Shown here one piece after another: positions 40,852-51,299 of a stretch of 64,000 nt of DNA; the first letter of the stretch is position 1, and each line of letters begins with the position of its first letter. The stretch comes from Flaccisagitta enflata (taxonomy: Eukaryota; Chaetognatha; Sagittoidea; Aphragmophora): positions 33,170,001-33,234,000 of the forward strand of contig OZ231126.1 in assembly GCA_965153355.1 (NCBI GenBank), written 5' to 3'. A program made the translations under genes and the position numbers. The notes under the pieces were generated by a model that was not told the origin of the DNA, did no database searches, and worked only from the letters and a program-made list of their open reading frames with translations.

Positions 40852-40972
40852 TTTTTAGGTGCGACAAAGCACCTCTTTAACTGGCTGTGTCCGTCTGTCG
40901 GTCGGTAACGCATTCGCTCGACGATCCACGCGTCGCACCTTATTGGCCTACTTGGCCTTGTTTCTGAGAAAT
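40852..40972 (-). mobile_element. AACAAG element, AGGTGCGAC variant, compact
   Basis: On the minus strand it starts AACAAGGCCAAGTAGGCC (hairpin GGCC/GGCC), then AGGTGCGAC. It ends with AGGTGC...GTCGCACCT plus AAAA. Subterminal word and both hairpin arms pair exactly (plus-strand positions 40932-40940, 40857-40865, 40869-40874). It is only about 120 bp, so the core is nearly absent, and it gives the minimal element. Confidence 0.88.
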
Positions 40973-41014
40973 ACGACAAGAACGTAAACTACGATGACGA
41001 CGACGACAAAGAAG

Positions 41015-41017
<3 letters not shown>

Positions 41018-41096
<79 letters not shown>
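41018..41096. repeat. (GA)n microsatellite
   Basis: Pure GA. Confidence 0.97.
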
Positions 41097-41099
<3 letters not shown>

Positions 41100-41196
41100 C
41101 TTTTCATCAATTACTCTCTTTAGGACGCACTGAAACTGACCCATAGGACAAACTAACCAATCGCATTGGATTTCTATTTTGTAACTGCCTGCTTAA

Positions 41197-41402
41197 TTTT
41201 TAGTCGCGTGCTACGCGACTCTACACCCCGCTTTGTCGGTCCGTCCGTCCGTCCGTCGGTCCGTCGGTCCGTCACACTTTACTTTTTTTGGGTTTTTGCA
41301 GTCTTTGGCCTCACTGCTCCTGCCCAATTAATCAAGTGACCTCAAATACGGCCCCTGCCCACCCGCACGCGACTGGGGTAGCCGTGTATCCGGCCTTGTT
41401 TT
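41197..41402 (-). mobile_element. AACAAG hairpin-ended element, near-consensus
   Basis: On the minus strand: AACAAGGCCGGATACACGGC, CAGTCGCGTGCGGGTGGGC, TATTTGAGGTCACTTGATT, AAAAGTAAAGTGTGACGGAC, GGAC core, then AGTCGCGTAGCACGCGACT plus AAAAA. All terminal pairings are intact. Confidence 0.93.
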
Positions 41403-41541
41403 CCAACTATTTATGTTTAATCACATAAAAGGAATCATCTTTTATAGCCAAATGGTAGAATGGGAAATAGGAATGAAGGAAATTCGACTATGAAGTTATG
41501 AAAAGGTGAAAAAAATTAATAACAATCGATTTTTTTCAGCT

Positions 41542-41693
41542 CACACAGAATTCCAAATTTGCATAGGAAATCAAAATTTCCATGAATAAAGAACATAGCG
41601 CGCTCAGTAACTGAGTTAGAGATCGCGCTATGTTCTTATTTTGTTGAGATTTTGATTTTCTATGCAAATTTGGAATTCTGTGTAGATCATAGT
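41542..41693. repeat. Palindrome with AAGAACATAGCGCG core
   Basis: CACACAGAATTCCAAATTTG pairs with its complement ending at 41693. The hairpin centre is AAGAACATAGCGCG/CGCGCTATGTTCTT. It is likely the inner part of a fold-back element related to 31083-31706; outer ends were not identified. Confidence 0.75.
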
Positions 41694-41945
41694 ACAACAA
41701 CAAATGGAAATTTTAACTGCATTTTGTCTATTTTTTTTTACCATATAATTCACTATGCAAGACTTGAACTGACTTATTGTAATCAATACATGCAAAATAT
41801 ATCTATTCACATGTTAATTGATAACATCTAAGCAAAAAATTTTGTCATATTTGATTTTATGAAAATCACGATTCATCTGGCTTGGGTAGCTAATTCTATG
41901 GTAATTTTCAGTGCGTCATAGGCAGCGGCCCCAAAGGGCATACAC

Positions 41946-42401
41946 TTTTTGGGCAGCGGCCCCGAAGGGGCTGATGACCTATGCTTTCACATATGCAGAA
42001 ATTTCTCCTCCTCCTCCGTCCGTACCCCCCCCCTCGGCCTCATGGCCCAAATCCTGGCCTTGAGACCCAAATCCCAGCCTTGAGGCCTAAATCCTAGCCT
42101 CAAGGCCCAAATCCCAGCCTTGTGGCCCAAATCCTAGCCTTGGGGCGCAAAACCCAAGCTTAAGGCTCAAATCCTAGCCTTGGGGCCCAAAACCTAGCTT
42201 TGAGGCCCAGATCCCAGCCTTGAGGCCCAGATCCCAGCCTTGAGGCCCAAACTCCAGCCTTGAGGCCCAAATCCCAGAAACTTACTAAGCATAGGTCATC
42301 GGCCCCTTCGGGGCCGCTGCCCCTTTAACCACCTCATACCCACGTATACTCAGATAGGGGCAACGGGTACCGCTGACCATCTAACGCTTTTGCGACTATT
42401 T
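41946..42401 (+). mobile_element. GGCAGCGGCC element with 20-bp array
   Basis: TTTTTGGGCAGCGGCCCCGA and GATGACCTATGC return inverted at 42291-42333. The array (42040-42275) has about 12 units near GCCTTGAGGCCCAAATCCCA. The tail GGCAACGGGTACCGCTGACC, CATCTAACGCTTTTGCGACT is almost identical to the reversed copy at 55.6 kb. A second, truncated left end (GGCAGCGGCCCC) lies just upstream at 41923. Confidence 0.88.
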
Positions 42402-42452
42402 TTTCTTATAAGAACATCACATTTTGGGCAAGCTTTCAATGTTTTTAAATTA

Positions 42453-42880
42453 CACTCTTTTTTTTTTATAAGAACCTAGTTTATGAGAACATCAAGGCTT
42501 TGAGCGGCCTCAAAATTAAGAACATCTCAAGAACATACAAAGGTTTCAAATCTTGAGAAAAAAAATTTCGCTTACGATGATATTTAAAAAACATTAAGAA
42601 AACATTTCAATTTTAGTATATTTAAGATAATATTTTATGATTTTTAAATAGATATCATGAAAATAGCCCTACACTTTAATGATTGTCATTTGTTTAAACA
42701 GTATTTGATAGAAAAATATTTAGTATAATTGAATAATAGTATATTACAAGGTTTCCTATAATCTATGTAGTATTTGAAATTAAGAACGCTCTTAAGAACA
42801 TTGAAGGCTTCATTTGACTTTGAAAATAAGAACATGAAGCCTTCGAAAAAAAAGTGACGTTCTTATAAAAAAAAAGAGTG
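42453..42880. mobile_element. CACTCTTTTTTT TIR element with TA duplication
   Basis: CACTCTTTTTTTTTTATAAG and complement (one T shorter) are flanked by TA (42451-42452, 42881-42882). The interior repeats AAGAACAT words in both orientations (TATGAGAACATCAAGG, AAGAACATGAAGCC). Half-copies of the end, GGTTCTTATAAAAAAAAAG, lie near 43470 and 42405. Confidence 0.8.
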
Positions 42881-42947
42881 TATGGGTAATTTCAAAACTA
42901 AAACATTTCTAAATCATTTTTAATTTAAAGATTTTTTAACCTTAAAT

Positions 42948-43268
42948 CAGGCCTGTATATTCTTGAGTTTTCCCCCCCCCGGGGGGGGGGGGAAAAAATC
43001 AAAGGGTCTGGAGATGGGGAAGGAAATGAAAGAGGGAAAAAAGAGAAAAAAAGGAAATTTGGGGAAAATTTAAGTTTTTACAGTACCAAATCATAAAACT
43101 CAATTAGTAAAACACAATTTAACACTATTTAAATCTTAACTACACAGTTTTATGGCTATATGGGGAAGAAAATCATAGATATAAAAACGCGACGCGACGC
43201 GTCGCGGGGAAGAAAATCAAAGGCAGGGGGGGAAGAAATCAAAAGCGACTCAAGAATATACACCCCTG
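42948..43268. mobile_element. hAT-type MITE with perfect 8-bp target duplication
   Basis: CCTTAAAT flanks both sides (42940-42947, 43269-43276). The ends are CAGGCCTGTATATTCTTGAG and CTCAAGAATATACACCCCTG. Inside are a C10G11-type palindromic run and GCGACGCGACGCGTCGC (about 43190-43206). Confidence 0.94.
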
Positions 43269-43276
43269 CCTTAAAT

Positions 43277-44399
43277 TAAGAATTTTTTTAGTGGTTTAAG
43301 CAGATTTAAACATTTTAAATAATTGTGAAAAACAATGATATCTATAACTGCACAACAAATTTAAAGATTTTAAATTCATTTTTTTAAATTTAAAAAAAAA
43401 CTGAAGCTCTCCGATATTCTTAGCATATAAAATCATTTAAGATAACAAGCATAACATTATTATAAACTTGGTTCTTATAAAAAAAAAGTAAGGGTAAAAT
43501 TCTTGACAACTTTCCTTCTTTAAGCCCTCATTTGCCATTAGGTAACATTCACATCTGATTTTGGCCATCCAAGCCTAGGAGGTTTTAAATCTGCCCAACA
43601 ACCCTCCAGGCCAAACCCCAAATCTGCCCCTAAAACTACAAACCCGCCTTTCAATCTTCAAATTGGCCTCTCAGGTCTTTGGGCCAAAATTCTAATCCCC
43701 TCACCCACTTTCAATAACACTAATCATTTAAGCCTAAAATATACCTCTTGAAGATATCTGCAAAATAACCCTTACCAGTGCCTTACTTCACTCCTTCAAT
43801 TGATCATTTCAAACCAGGTATCGGGTACCAATGACCATGTGCGATTCTTGGACGACTTACATTTATACATAGTGTATTTGAATTCTCTCACCACTCCCTT
43901 ACTTTCTCAAAGCCACTATATTGCTAATTATAGCTATCCCAAAGGTATGTTGGTCTGTCCATTTATCAGTAACAAACAGACTGGATTTCTTTCTGCCAGG
44001 CTGGATATTGAAAGGTGGTTGACCACAGAAACCTATGATTGTATGATTAGCAAAGTTTTGCGACCGTCTGAAAAGCCCCTGATAAGGTCGCTGCATCTGC
44101 TGGTCTCAGTCTGTATGTCTGTCTATGTCTCTCTCTGTGAATAAGTCTCTTTCTGAAACTGATAGACAAAATAATGAAACAATAGCACAACTAATTTTAT
44201 TTGAGCACAGAAAGCAAAATACGGCTTTGCAATAAGAAAGATTTGCGCAAAATAAGATCATTCCTTTGAATCATCATTACAAGCACTAGAAGCAGAACTA
44301 GAACTATCACTCGTAACCGCATGGAGAATACAGTGGAAATGCTGAACAAAAGTTTTCCTAAATTTTCGAAATCAGAAAGGGGAAAAGCGAGACAGGTAC
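43277..44399. other. AT-rich sequence with a decayed GGCAGCGGCC remnant
   Basis: At 43550-43860, GCCTCTCAGG, CAAATCTGCCC units and the tail GGTATCGGGTACCAATGACC indicate a highly decayed element of that family. A 114-residue frame starting in this tail has no recognisable domain and I do not call it a gene. Confidence 0.55.
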
Positions 44400-44568
44400 C
44401 AATAAAGGCGGCTCTCGCCAACCGGAAAAAAGTCGTAAATGGGAGTCTTTTTTTTTCAGTGCACGTTCTTGTGTGCGCATCTCATGAGATCTGGTTGACT
44501 GACTGCCTGCCTGTTTTTGTCATTTAATCTGTCTCTCTGTGTCTCTTTTTTGGTCTTCCTTTGTCTTT

Positions 44569-44603
<35 letters not shown>

Positions 44604-44604
44604 T

Positions 44605-44674
<70 letters not shown>

Positions 44675-45144
44675 TTCTATGTATGTGTGAATGTGTGTGA
44701 GAATGTGTATGTGTGGGGGGTGTGTGTCTTTCTCTTTCCTTTTCTTTTCTTTTCTCTCTCTCTCTCTTTCTCTCTCTAAATCAGAGTAAAATGCAAAACC
44801 TTGCGTCATAAAAGTCAGGGTCAATTTGTGTAATATCATGACCTTTCTCTTTTGTTACAAAGGCCCCAAAAATAGGATCAATGAAAAATATCGATTTTGC
44901 GAAAATACGAAAAAATAAAGATTCAAAAATTCATAGCGCCAAAACTAATGATCGTAAAGACTTCTGGTTGGCGCCATTTGAAAGAGAAAAATTAGCTCTT
45001 TCTTAGCTGTGAATATCAAAAAATGTATACTCCCAGCCCCAAAATGGCACAACTTGCTAAAATTGCCCCAAACCGAAAATGGAAAACTTTATTTCTCCCC
45101 TACGTTTCAAAAAGTCGAATTACATAATTCGACTTTTTTCCAAT
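44400..45144 (+). mobile_element. AATAAAGGCGGC element, copy 2
   Basis: It starts AATAAAGGCGGCTCTCGCC with a GT run, a CT microsatellite (44611-44668) and the same 3' half as copy 1. The 3' palindrome at 45110-45139 has one base changed in the loop (ACAT for ACGT), so pairing is kept. The two copies differ mainly in microsatellite length. Confidence 0.88.
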
Positions 45145-45722
45145 AACACGATAGAAGCAAAGAATAGATTTTAAATATTTAAATCTTTTTTGATTTACAT
45201 AAAATTCAAGTTTTTTAATAATAAAAAGTTGCTTTGAGTGAATATATTTGCTAGTTTCAAACTTCAATTTGTGACTTGACTTCATCAGTACTACATATTT
45301 CAACATTCTTACCTATTTCATTAGATCAGGCAAAAAATTTTACATGAAGGTAAAAAGATTCAGTTCAATTGGACCATTTCTACAGGATTTATGGTCATTT
45401 CAAACTTTGCTCAAATATTAATTTATATAAACATTTTCAAAAAATAGCTATAAAAGTTATGAAAATAATCTGATCGAGCGGACTTTTTTTAAAACTTAAA
45501 TTTTGTGCCTCATTTGATGAGATAGGTTAGGACATTGAAAAATTAAGTCCTGATAATGTTAGTCCTTATAACTTTAAGTCACAAATTTAGGTTTGAAAGA
45601 AGCAAATATATTAAATCAATAGAGCAACCTTTAATTAGCATAGATCTTAAATTTTTCATGAATAAAAAAAAATATGATACTTAAAAATTATCCTCCAGTC
45701 TAGGTAGTCTTTGCGCGCATCA
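45145..45722. other. AT-rich unannotated sequence
   Basis: No frame, repeat family or RNA gene is recognised. CAAATTTAGGTTTGAAAGAAGC and AGCAAATATATT words recur inverted near 45240-45265 and 45585-45615, a possible weak fold-back. Confidence 0.4.
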
Positions 45723-46283
<561 letters not shown>

Positions 46284-46299
46284 CTGTAACAGGTGGTCA

Positions 46300-47455
46300 A
46301 ACAAGGCCGGATACACGGCTACCCCAGTCGCGTGCGGGTGGGCAGGGGCCATATTTGAGGTCACTTCATCATTTGTGCAGGAGCAGTGAGGCCAAAGACG
46401 CAAAAACCCAAAAAAAGTAAAGTGTGACGGACCGACGGATGGACCGATGGACCAACGCACTGTGGGCTGCATTGTGCGCTAGGTGCCTCATTGAGGATTA
46501 ACATCACATCTTTTCCATTACATTGTTCCTTATGAAATATACAGAGTGAAAACATTTTTCTGCATATTTTTAGATGTTATGAAACTATTTATTTCCAATA
46601 TTGACTCATTTCTATTGGATTAAGAGCTTAGAGTCCAAAAGAAGAGAAATTTGGGAAAATAAAGTGAAAAATACTGCTAAACTATCTTACAGTTGGTATT
46701 TAAATTGTTTAATGTTTTGACCAAATCAATCAAATTTTTATCTTAGTTCAATAAGATTCCTTAATGAGGTGTTAAAAAAGAATCATTTTTTTGCTCATTT
46801 AACTCATTTTGCTCATTTTTCTTCCAATCAAATATAGATTTTTACTTTTATCCACATTATTACATATCCATTTTAGGCCAAGAAAATCGCAATTTGGACG
46901 TCGAAGGCCCACTTGAGCCATAGCATTCTGGATTCAGGACCCCTTGAACTACATTTTGGCATAAGTGGCTCATTGTGCGTCCTTGTGCGATTTTCTATAT
47001 TTATAGGGTAATAAAAGCATGCAAATTAGGTCATATACATAGTAATAGTAGACTAATTTAATAATGCTAGAAATGTAAAAAATAATGATTTTTTAAATTT
47101 TTCTAGACATTTAAACATTAATGAAGGAATCCAATCCAATATTGAAGATATCATGAGCTTTTTGTATTCTTAACAGATAATTAAAAAAAATCATTGATAT
47201 TTCTTGAAATTTAGCATTTTTCGTAGTAATGTCCATTTAGGTCACCTTTTTTCACTCTAAATCACCATAAAACCTGTCTTATGGACCGGTAATGTATGCT
47301 CAAATGCTACCATGACCATTCTACTTAGTTTGAGCCAGATAGCAGAGATGAAAATTTTCACCTAAATACCCAAGGAGCCATCTAGCGCAGTCCGTGGCCC
47401 TTAGTGCAACGGACCAACGAACCAACAAAGCGGGGTGTAGCACGCGACTAAAAAA
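46300..47455 (+). mobile_element. AACAAG element split by a 951-bp insertion
   Basis: The 5' half (46300-46456) is AACAAGGCCGGATACACGGC through GACGGACCGACGG. The 3' tail resumes at 47408 with CGGACCAACGAACCAAC and ends GCACGCGACTAAAAAA. The interruption falls inside the GGAC core. Removing it restores a normal element of about 205 bp. Confidence 0.88.
46457..47407. mobile_element. TIR element inserted in the AACAAG core
   Basis: The ends are GCACTGTGGGCTGC and a partial complement (GCACTAAGGGCCAC on the other strand). TGCGCTAGGTGCCTC and TGCGCTAGATGGCTC are matched subterminally. AAC on both sides (46454-46456, 47408-47410) may be a 3-bp target duplication, but the repeat context makes this uncertain. 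The interior is AT-rich, has no long frame, and contains a reversed module-like GTTTGAGCCAGATAGC. Confidence 0.75.
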
Positions 47456-48000
47456 GTCACTTTTTTATTTTCTGATAACTTGTGTAAAAATCAGACTAGG
47501 TTAAAATTTTTCACTAAGATTATGTTATGTAAAAGAATTTATTGTATTATTATAATTTTTATCTTTTATTGATTTTTAGATGTTTATAAAACTTTTATTT
47601 GCATGTTAGTCCATAATATTTTCATAAAAATTTTTAAATATTTTATAAAAATGTTTTTTATAAATACACACACTATGATAATTAGTACATCAAAAACTAT
47701 GAAAGAAATTATTGAAGATTTCAATAATGTAAAAATATAACTCAGAAGAAAATAAAACTCCAAAACACCATATTTTTCAAAGTCAAATCATATAATTTCA
47801 TGAAAGCTAATAAAAACTGGTAAATATTCAAGCAAAACTTTATCTACTTTTATAACTTTTTATTGATACTCGCAAATATTTAGTTTTTTATTAAATCATT
47901 TCAAACAAACATTTATAATATTTTCTTATCTCACAATTGGGTGTGCTAATATATAAAACTTCAATTTATGAAAACATCCTGCTAATATAAGGTTACTTAA
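47456..48000. other. AT-rich unannotated sequence
   Basis: About 80 percent A+T by eye, with no frame or repeat family recognised. Confidence 0.4.
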
Positions 48001-48157
48001 GGTGTGTCTGCATTAATCAGCTTTTTCGGATATTTTATTTGAATATTAATATCCGGATATTTCATGTAGTAAATTTTGTAAATTCACTATGTAGAATATC
48101 CGGATATTGATATCCAGATAAATTATCCAAATAATATGGTGAATGCAGACGCACCCT
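48001..48157. mobile_element. Small palindromic MITE, GGTG.GTCTGCATT ends
   Basis: GGTGTGTCTGCATTAA at the left and GAATGCAGACGCACCC at the right are inverted partners. ATCCGGATAT repeats fill the arms. TTACTTA and TTACTAA on the outer sides may be a target duplication with one change. The ends resemble PIF/Harbinger-like MITEs; that is inference. Confidence 0.75.
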
Positions 48158-48529
48158 TACTAATTTAAAGGCCTTCACCGGTTTTTTTTTTTGTTTTTTT
48201 TTAATTTTAGTTATCTACTGTTTTTTTTTTTCATACTCCAGTTTTGCCCTTTATTTGCATATCGCTGATTTGATAATATCAACTTAAGATCACTGTTTAC
48301 TAAAAGTGTTACTAAAAATTCAGTAAGTAAAAATCAGATATTTTAAAAAAAAAAAATTTCTAACTGAAAATCAAATATTTATTTAAAAAATTTTTTTTTC
48401 AACAATACAAAAATTTTGAACTTATTAAAAAAATCTAGGTTGTTGCTTTTTTTTTTGACCACCCATTATTTATAGGGGAAAGAGCCTTTTGGGGACTGGA
48501 GAGAGATAGATCTTATAGACGATGGGACT

Positions 48530-48568
48530 GACAATGCGGGGAGGAGTTGCATAGCGCGCGACTAAATA
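48530..48568 (+). mobile_element. AACAAG 3'-end fragment
   Basis: GACTGACAATGCGGGGAGGA then GTTGCATAGCGCGCGACTAA is a solitary, decayed 3' hairpin with a little core. Confidence 0.5.
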
Positions 48569-48708
48569 TTGAGAAGTCATACCCAATCACTTGACCATTT
48601 CCCCACATAGTTAATGACCGTTAACGGCCATCAAATCACAGCTGCGATTGTCCAATTTTAACATTCAGAGCCAACAACGCCCTGGATAAAACATTTTATT
48701 CTTGAGCC

Positions 48709-48867
48709 ATGGTAGCCTTGTTGCTGCTGTTGCTGTGTGATGCGAGTCTTGTTTTCGATACCGCTGTTGTCCTCCCGACCGAAAGAAATGGTCAAACGGC
48801 GACATCGTCATTGTCCTATTTCATTGAGCTCGATCCATATCTGAGGAAAGAAAATAGGGGTATATAA
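48709..48867 (+). CDS. Candidate first coding exon of a secreted or membrane protein (52 codons)
   Basis: ATG at 48709 sits in GAGCCATGG, a good vertebrate-style start context. The product starts MVALLLLLLCDASLVFD, a plausible signal peptide, and continues with a hydrophilic stretch (LPTERNGQTATSS, YFIELDPYLRKEN) to TAA at 48865-48867. AGGG followed by GTATAT at 48860 could be a splice donor, so the stop may not be used. Composition is less AT-rich than its flanks and no transposon overlaps it. I see no homology and no downstream exon. A chance frame on a CTG/TTG run is the alternative. Confidence 0.3.
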   Translation: MVALLLLLLCDASLVFDTAVVLPTERNGQTATSSLSYFIELDPYLRKENRGI

Positions 48868-48913
48868 TTGAGTTGCTTTTGATCCCACCCCCCGCCTTTG
48901 ATTTTCTTCCCTG

Positions 48914-48970
48914 CGACACGTCTGACAGATGGACAGATGAAAAAAGCGTTTTCATGTCCGCAACTAAGAA
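48914..48970 (+). mobile_element. AACAAG 3'-end fragment
   Basis: GACAGATGGACAGATG then TGTCCGCAACTAAGAA is a truncated 3' end, directly followed by the next complete copy. Confidence 0.6.
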
Positions 48971-48971
48971 T

Positions 48972-49148
48972 AACAAGGCCGGATACATGGCTGCCCCAGT
49001 CGCGTGCGAGTGGGCAGGGGCCGTATTTGAGGTCACTTCATCATTTTGGCAGGAGCAGTGAGGCTAAAGAATGCAAAAACCAAAAAAAAGTAAAGTGTGA
49101 CGGACCGACAAAGCAAGGTGTAGAGTCGCGTAGCACGCGACTAAAAAT
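48972..49148 (+). mobile_element. AACAAG hairpin-ended element, near-consensus
   Basis: AACAAGGCCGGATACATGGC, AGTCGCGTGC (48998-49007), GGTCACTTCATCATTTTGGC, AAAGTAAAGTGTGACGGACC, then AGTCGCG (49124-49130) and ACGCGACT (49135-49142) plus AAAAA. The GGAC core is reduced to about one unit. Confidence 0.92.
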
Positions 49149-49315
49149 CAATGTGTTAACAAAGTTGTTCTATCTTTAATCGCTACTATTTGCAAAAACC
49201 AATTGTAGGGCAGCGGCCCAGCAAAAGGAAAAGGCTTAACTGCAATAATCACCGTCAAAATTCTCATACATGACTTAAAATGACTTGAAGAAAGAAAATT
49301 GATAAAAAAAGTAAA

Positions 49316-49407
49316 AGTGTGATGGACCAACTGAATGACCAACTGTCCAACCTATGGATGGACGGATGGACAAAGCAGGGTGTAGAATCGCGTGCACGCG
49401 ACTAAAA
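49316..49407 (+). mobile_element. AACAAG 3' half
   Basis: GTGTGATGGACCAACTGAAT, GGATGGACGGATGGAC, then AATCGCGTGCACGCGACTAA. The 5' half is missing. A GGGCAGCGGCCC fragment lies upstream at 49208. Confidence 0.75.
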
Positions 49408-49638
49408 AGGGCATTTTTAGCACTTTTTGAGCATAAGATTGTTCATGCAGCTTAGAAACTCCTCAATATACCAAAAATGTGTAGCAATAGTTAGAATTTA
49501 CTTGTTTTTACCCTTCTTAAAAAAAATTTTAGGATATTTTAAAGAGTAAAGCTTAAGAATAGCCTAAAATATAGATTTTTTCAGCATTTTTAAGTCTAAA
49601 TTTTAAAAATAAATCTTGAAAAATCTTAGAAAGTGCCC

Positions 49639-50132
49639 TATGTGGAATCATAGGTCATTGGCCCCTCCGGGGCCGTTGCCCAAAAAGTAGATTTCAGGCT
49701 GGAGAGGGCAGATTTCAGGCTAGAGAGGGCCTGGGGGGAATGGACGGACAGACAAACGGTATGACAAACAACACCCCCTGTTCTTCAGGACTGCATCCCC
49801 TTTGGGGCCGCTGCCCCGCTTCCTCTCACTATTTCACCATCACGAAAAGTAGGGAAACAGGTATTACTGACCATATATTGCCCTTGGACAACCTGTTATC
49901 TGAGAGACAGATTTGGGGGCTGAAAGGTTTGATTTGAGGTCTGGAAGGCCTGATTTGGGGTCTGATAGGCCTGATTTGGGGTCTGATATGCCTAATTGAA
50001 GCTCTAGGAGGCCTGGTATTTGGCTTGGGGGGGGGGCGGACAGATGGACAGATGGATGGAAACCGGAGAAAATCATAAGTGGAATCATAGGTCATTGCAT
50101 TGGCCCCTACGGACCTCAGCCCAAAAAAGGCT
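49639..50132. mobile_element. Composite of GGCAGCGGCC elements
   Basis: A left arm (ATAGGTCATTGGCCCCTCCG, 49647), only two array units, a GGACGGAC patch and a right arm CCCCTTTGGGGCCGCTGCCC (49798) with the family tail to about 49905 make one shortened element. A second array (GATTTGGGGTCTGATAGGCCT units, 49925-50030) and arm (ATCATAGGTCATTG, then CCCAAAAAAGG at about 50120) follow. Arms of both subfamilies are mixed in one block. Confidence 0.7.
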
Positions 50133-50137
50133 ACAGA

Positions 50138-50243
50138 TTCAAAGACCAACAGACAGACATACAGACAGACAGACCAACAGATAGACTGACATACATATAA
50201 CGACTCCTATTGAGATGTGGGGGGCCAAGGAGGCATCTAAAGA
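50138..50243 (+). mobile_element. AACAAG-type 3' end, GATG...CATC variant
   Basis: A GACAGACAGACC core, CCTATTGAGATGTGG, then GGAGGCATCTAAAGAC. The 3' hairpin pairs only AGATG/CATCT. It may be a further subfamily or a decayed GATGCGTCCG member. Confidence 0.5.
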
Positions 50244-50473
50244 CGAAATCAGACTGTGGAAAAGGTGGTGGGAATATCGCTCCAAATTACCATGATATTG
50301 GGCATGTTTGACAAGTCACAACACAGTCATTTTTTTGCGGATTGGCAAAAAAATTGTGACAGTTTGAAAGAGGTTCAAAAATTCTTGAAAATGGGACCAA
50401 TCTGGCATTTCTAGCCTTATTCGTTTAAAAGTTTAAAATGGGAAAATTCAATGGCCTGTACCTCATGAAGGTA

Positions 50474-50626
50474 AACAAGGCCGGATGCACAGCCAATACC
50501 AGTCGCGGACGGGTGGGCAGGGGCGGTAATGCGCGTTTTCCCACTTTTCGACTCGATCACCACGGACCAACCCACCAACGGACGGACAAAGCCTCTTATA
50601 GAGTCGCTAGTCCGCGACTAAAAAGG
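50474..50626 (+). mobile_element. AACAAG element, AGTCGCGGAC variant
   Basis: AACAAGGCCGGATGCACAGC, AGTCGCGGACGGGTGGGC, TGCGCGTTTTCCCACTTTTC, a short GGAC core, CCTCTTATAGAGTCGC, then GTCCGCGACT plus AAAAA. AGTCGCGGAC and GTCCGCGACT are exact partners. Confidence 0.9.
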
Positions 50627-50762
50627 TGATTATTTCAAAAAGCGCCCCTGGAATTTTTTTAAACTCATTTGCCATGGATCATACATGGGTTAGACCACCA
50701 GAAACTGTCATAAAAGTGGCAGTTCTCCTAGTTTAAAGTACACGGTGGAGATACAGAGCAGC

Positions 50763-50847
50763 TGCCCAACTGCTTGGCATGTCTATTTCATCCCTGCCCA
50801 TGCCCACCCGCACGAAATTTGAGTAGCCGTGTAACCGGCCTTGTCAA
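50763..50847 (-). mobile_element. AACAAG element 5' fragment
   Basis: On the minus strand it shows AAGGCCGGTTACACGGC and the GTGCGGGTGGGCATGGG word, then breaks off. The start is eroded to GACAAGG. Confidence 0.65.
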
Positions 50848-50907
50848 TAACTAAATCAAATCAAATTTCCAATGAGCACTGTTAGCTGACAACGAAACAC
50901 GGCTGGT

Positions 50908-51002
50908 CAGCTGTGCCTGTAGCGATGCGGCCTCAGACCGAGGCAGCAGCGTCTGACCAAAGCTGCAGCGCAGTCTTGGTACGAGGATTGCTGGGTCAGA
51001 AA
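50908..51002. repeat. Inverted partner of 56055-56185
   Basis: TGTAGCGATGCGGCCTCAGA, CCGAGGCAGCAGC, ACCAAAGCTGCAGCGC and GGTACGAGGATTGCTGGGTC are found reversed at 56.1 kb with moderate divergence. CG-rich relative to its flanks. The family is not recognised. Confidence 0.75.
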
Positions 51003-51299
51003 GTCACAAGTGCGGAGGTAGTCCGTCAGCGAATTTTGGGGTGTTCATGAACGGGAGATAAATACAATTTATCAGTATAATATGAATATTTAAAATTATA
51101 TAAAATGGATAATTGTTGAATAATTTTGATTATAAAAAATTGAAAAAAAAACCAGTCATAAATGTATTTTTTTTCGAATTCTTAAAAAAGATAAAAAATC
51201 TGAACAGTATCTGAATCTGCAGAGAGGGGGGTTAAAGATCACCAATTCCATACAACCGCTATGACCAAAAGATCGCTAAACCTGTAAGTTCGCTAAAAC

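Noticed and set aside
41197-41402. AACAAG elements as tRNA-derived SINEs
   Set aside because: No A or B box of a polymerase III promoter is visible. Only the A-rich 3' tail would fit; the hairpins and repeat core do not.
43800-44144. 114-residue plus-strand frame
   Set aside because: It begins inside a decayed GGCAGCGGCC tail and ends in a TGTCTG run. No domain is recognised and there is no start context.
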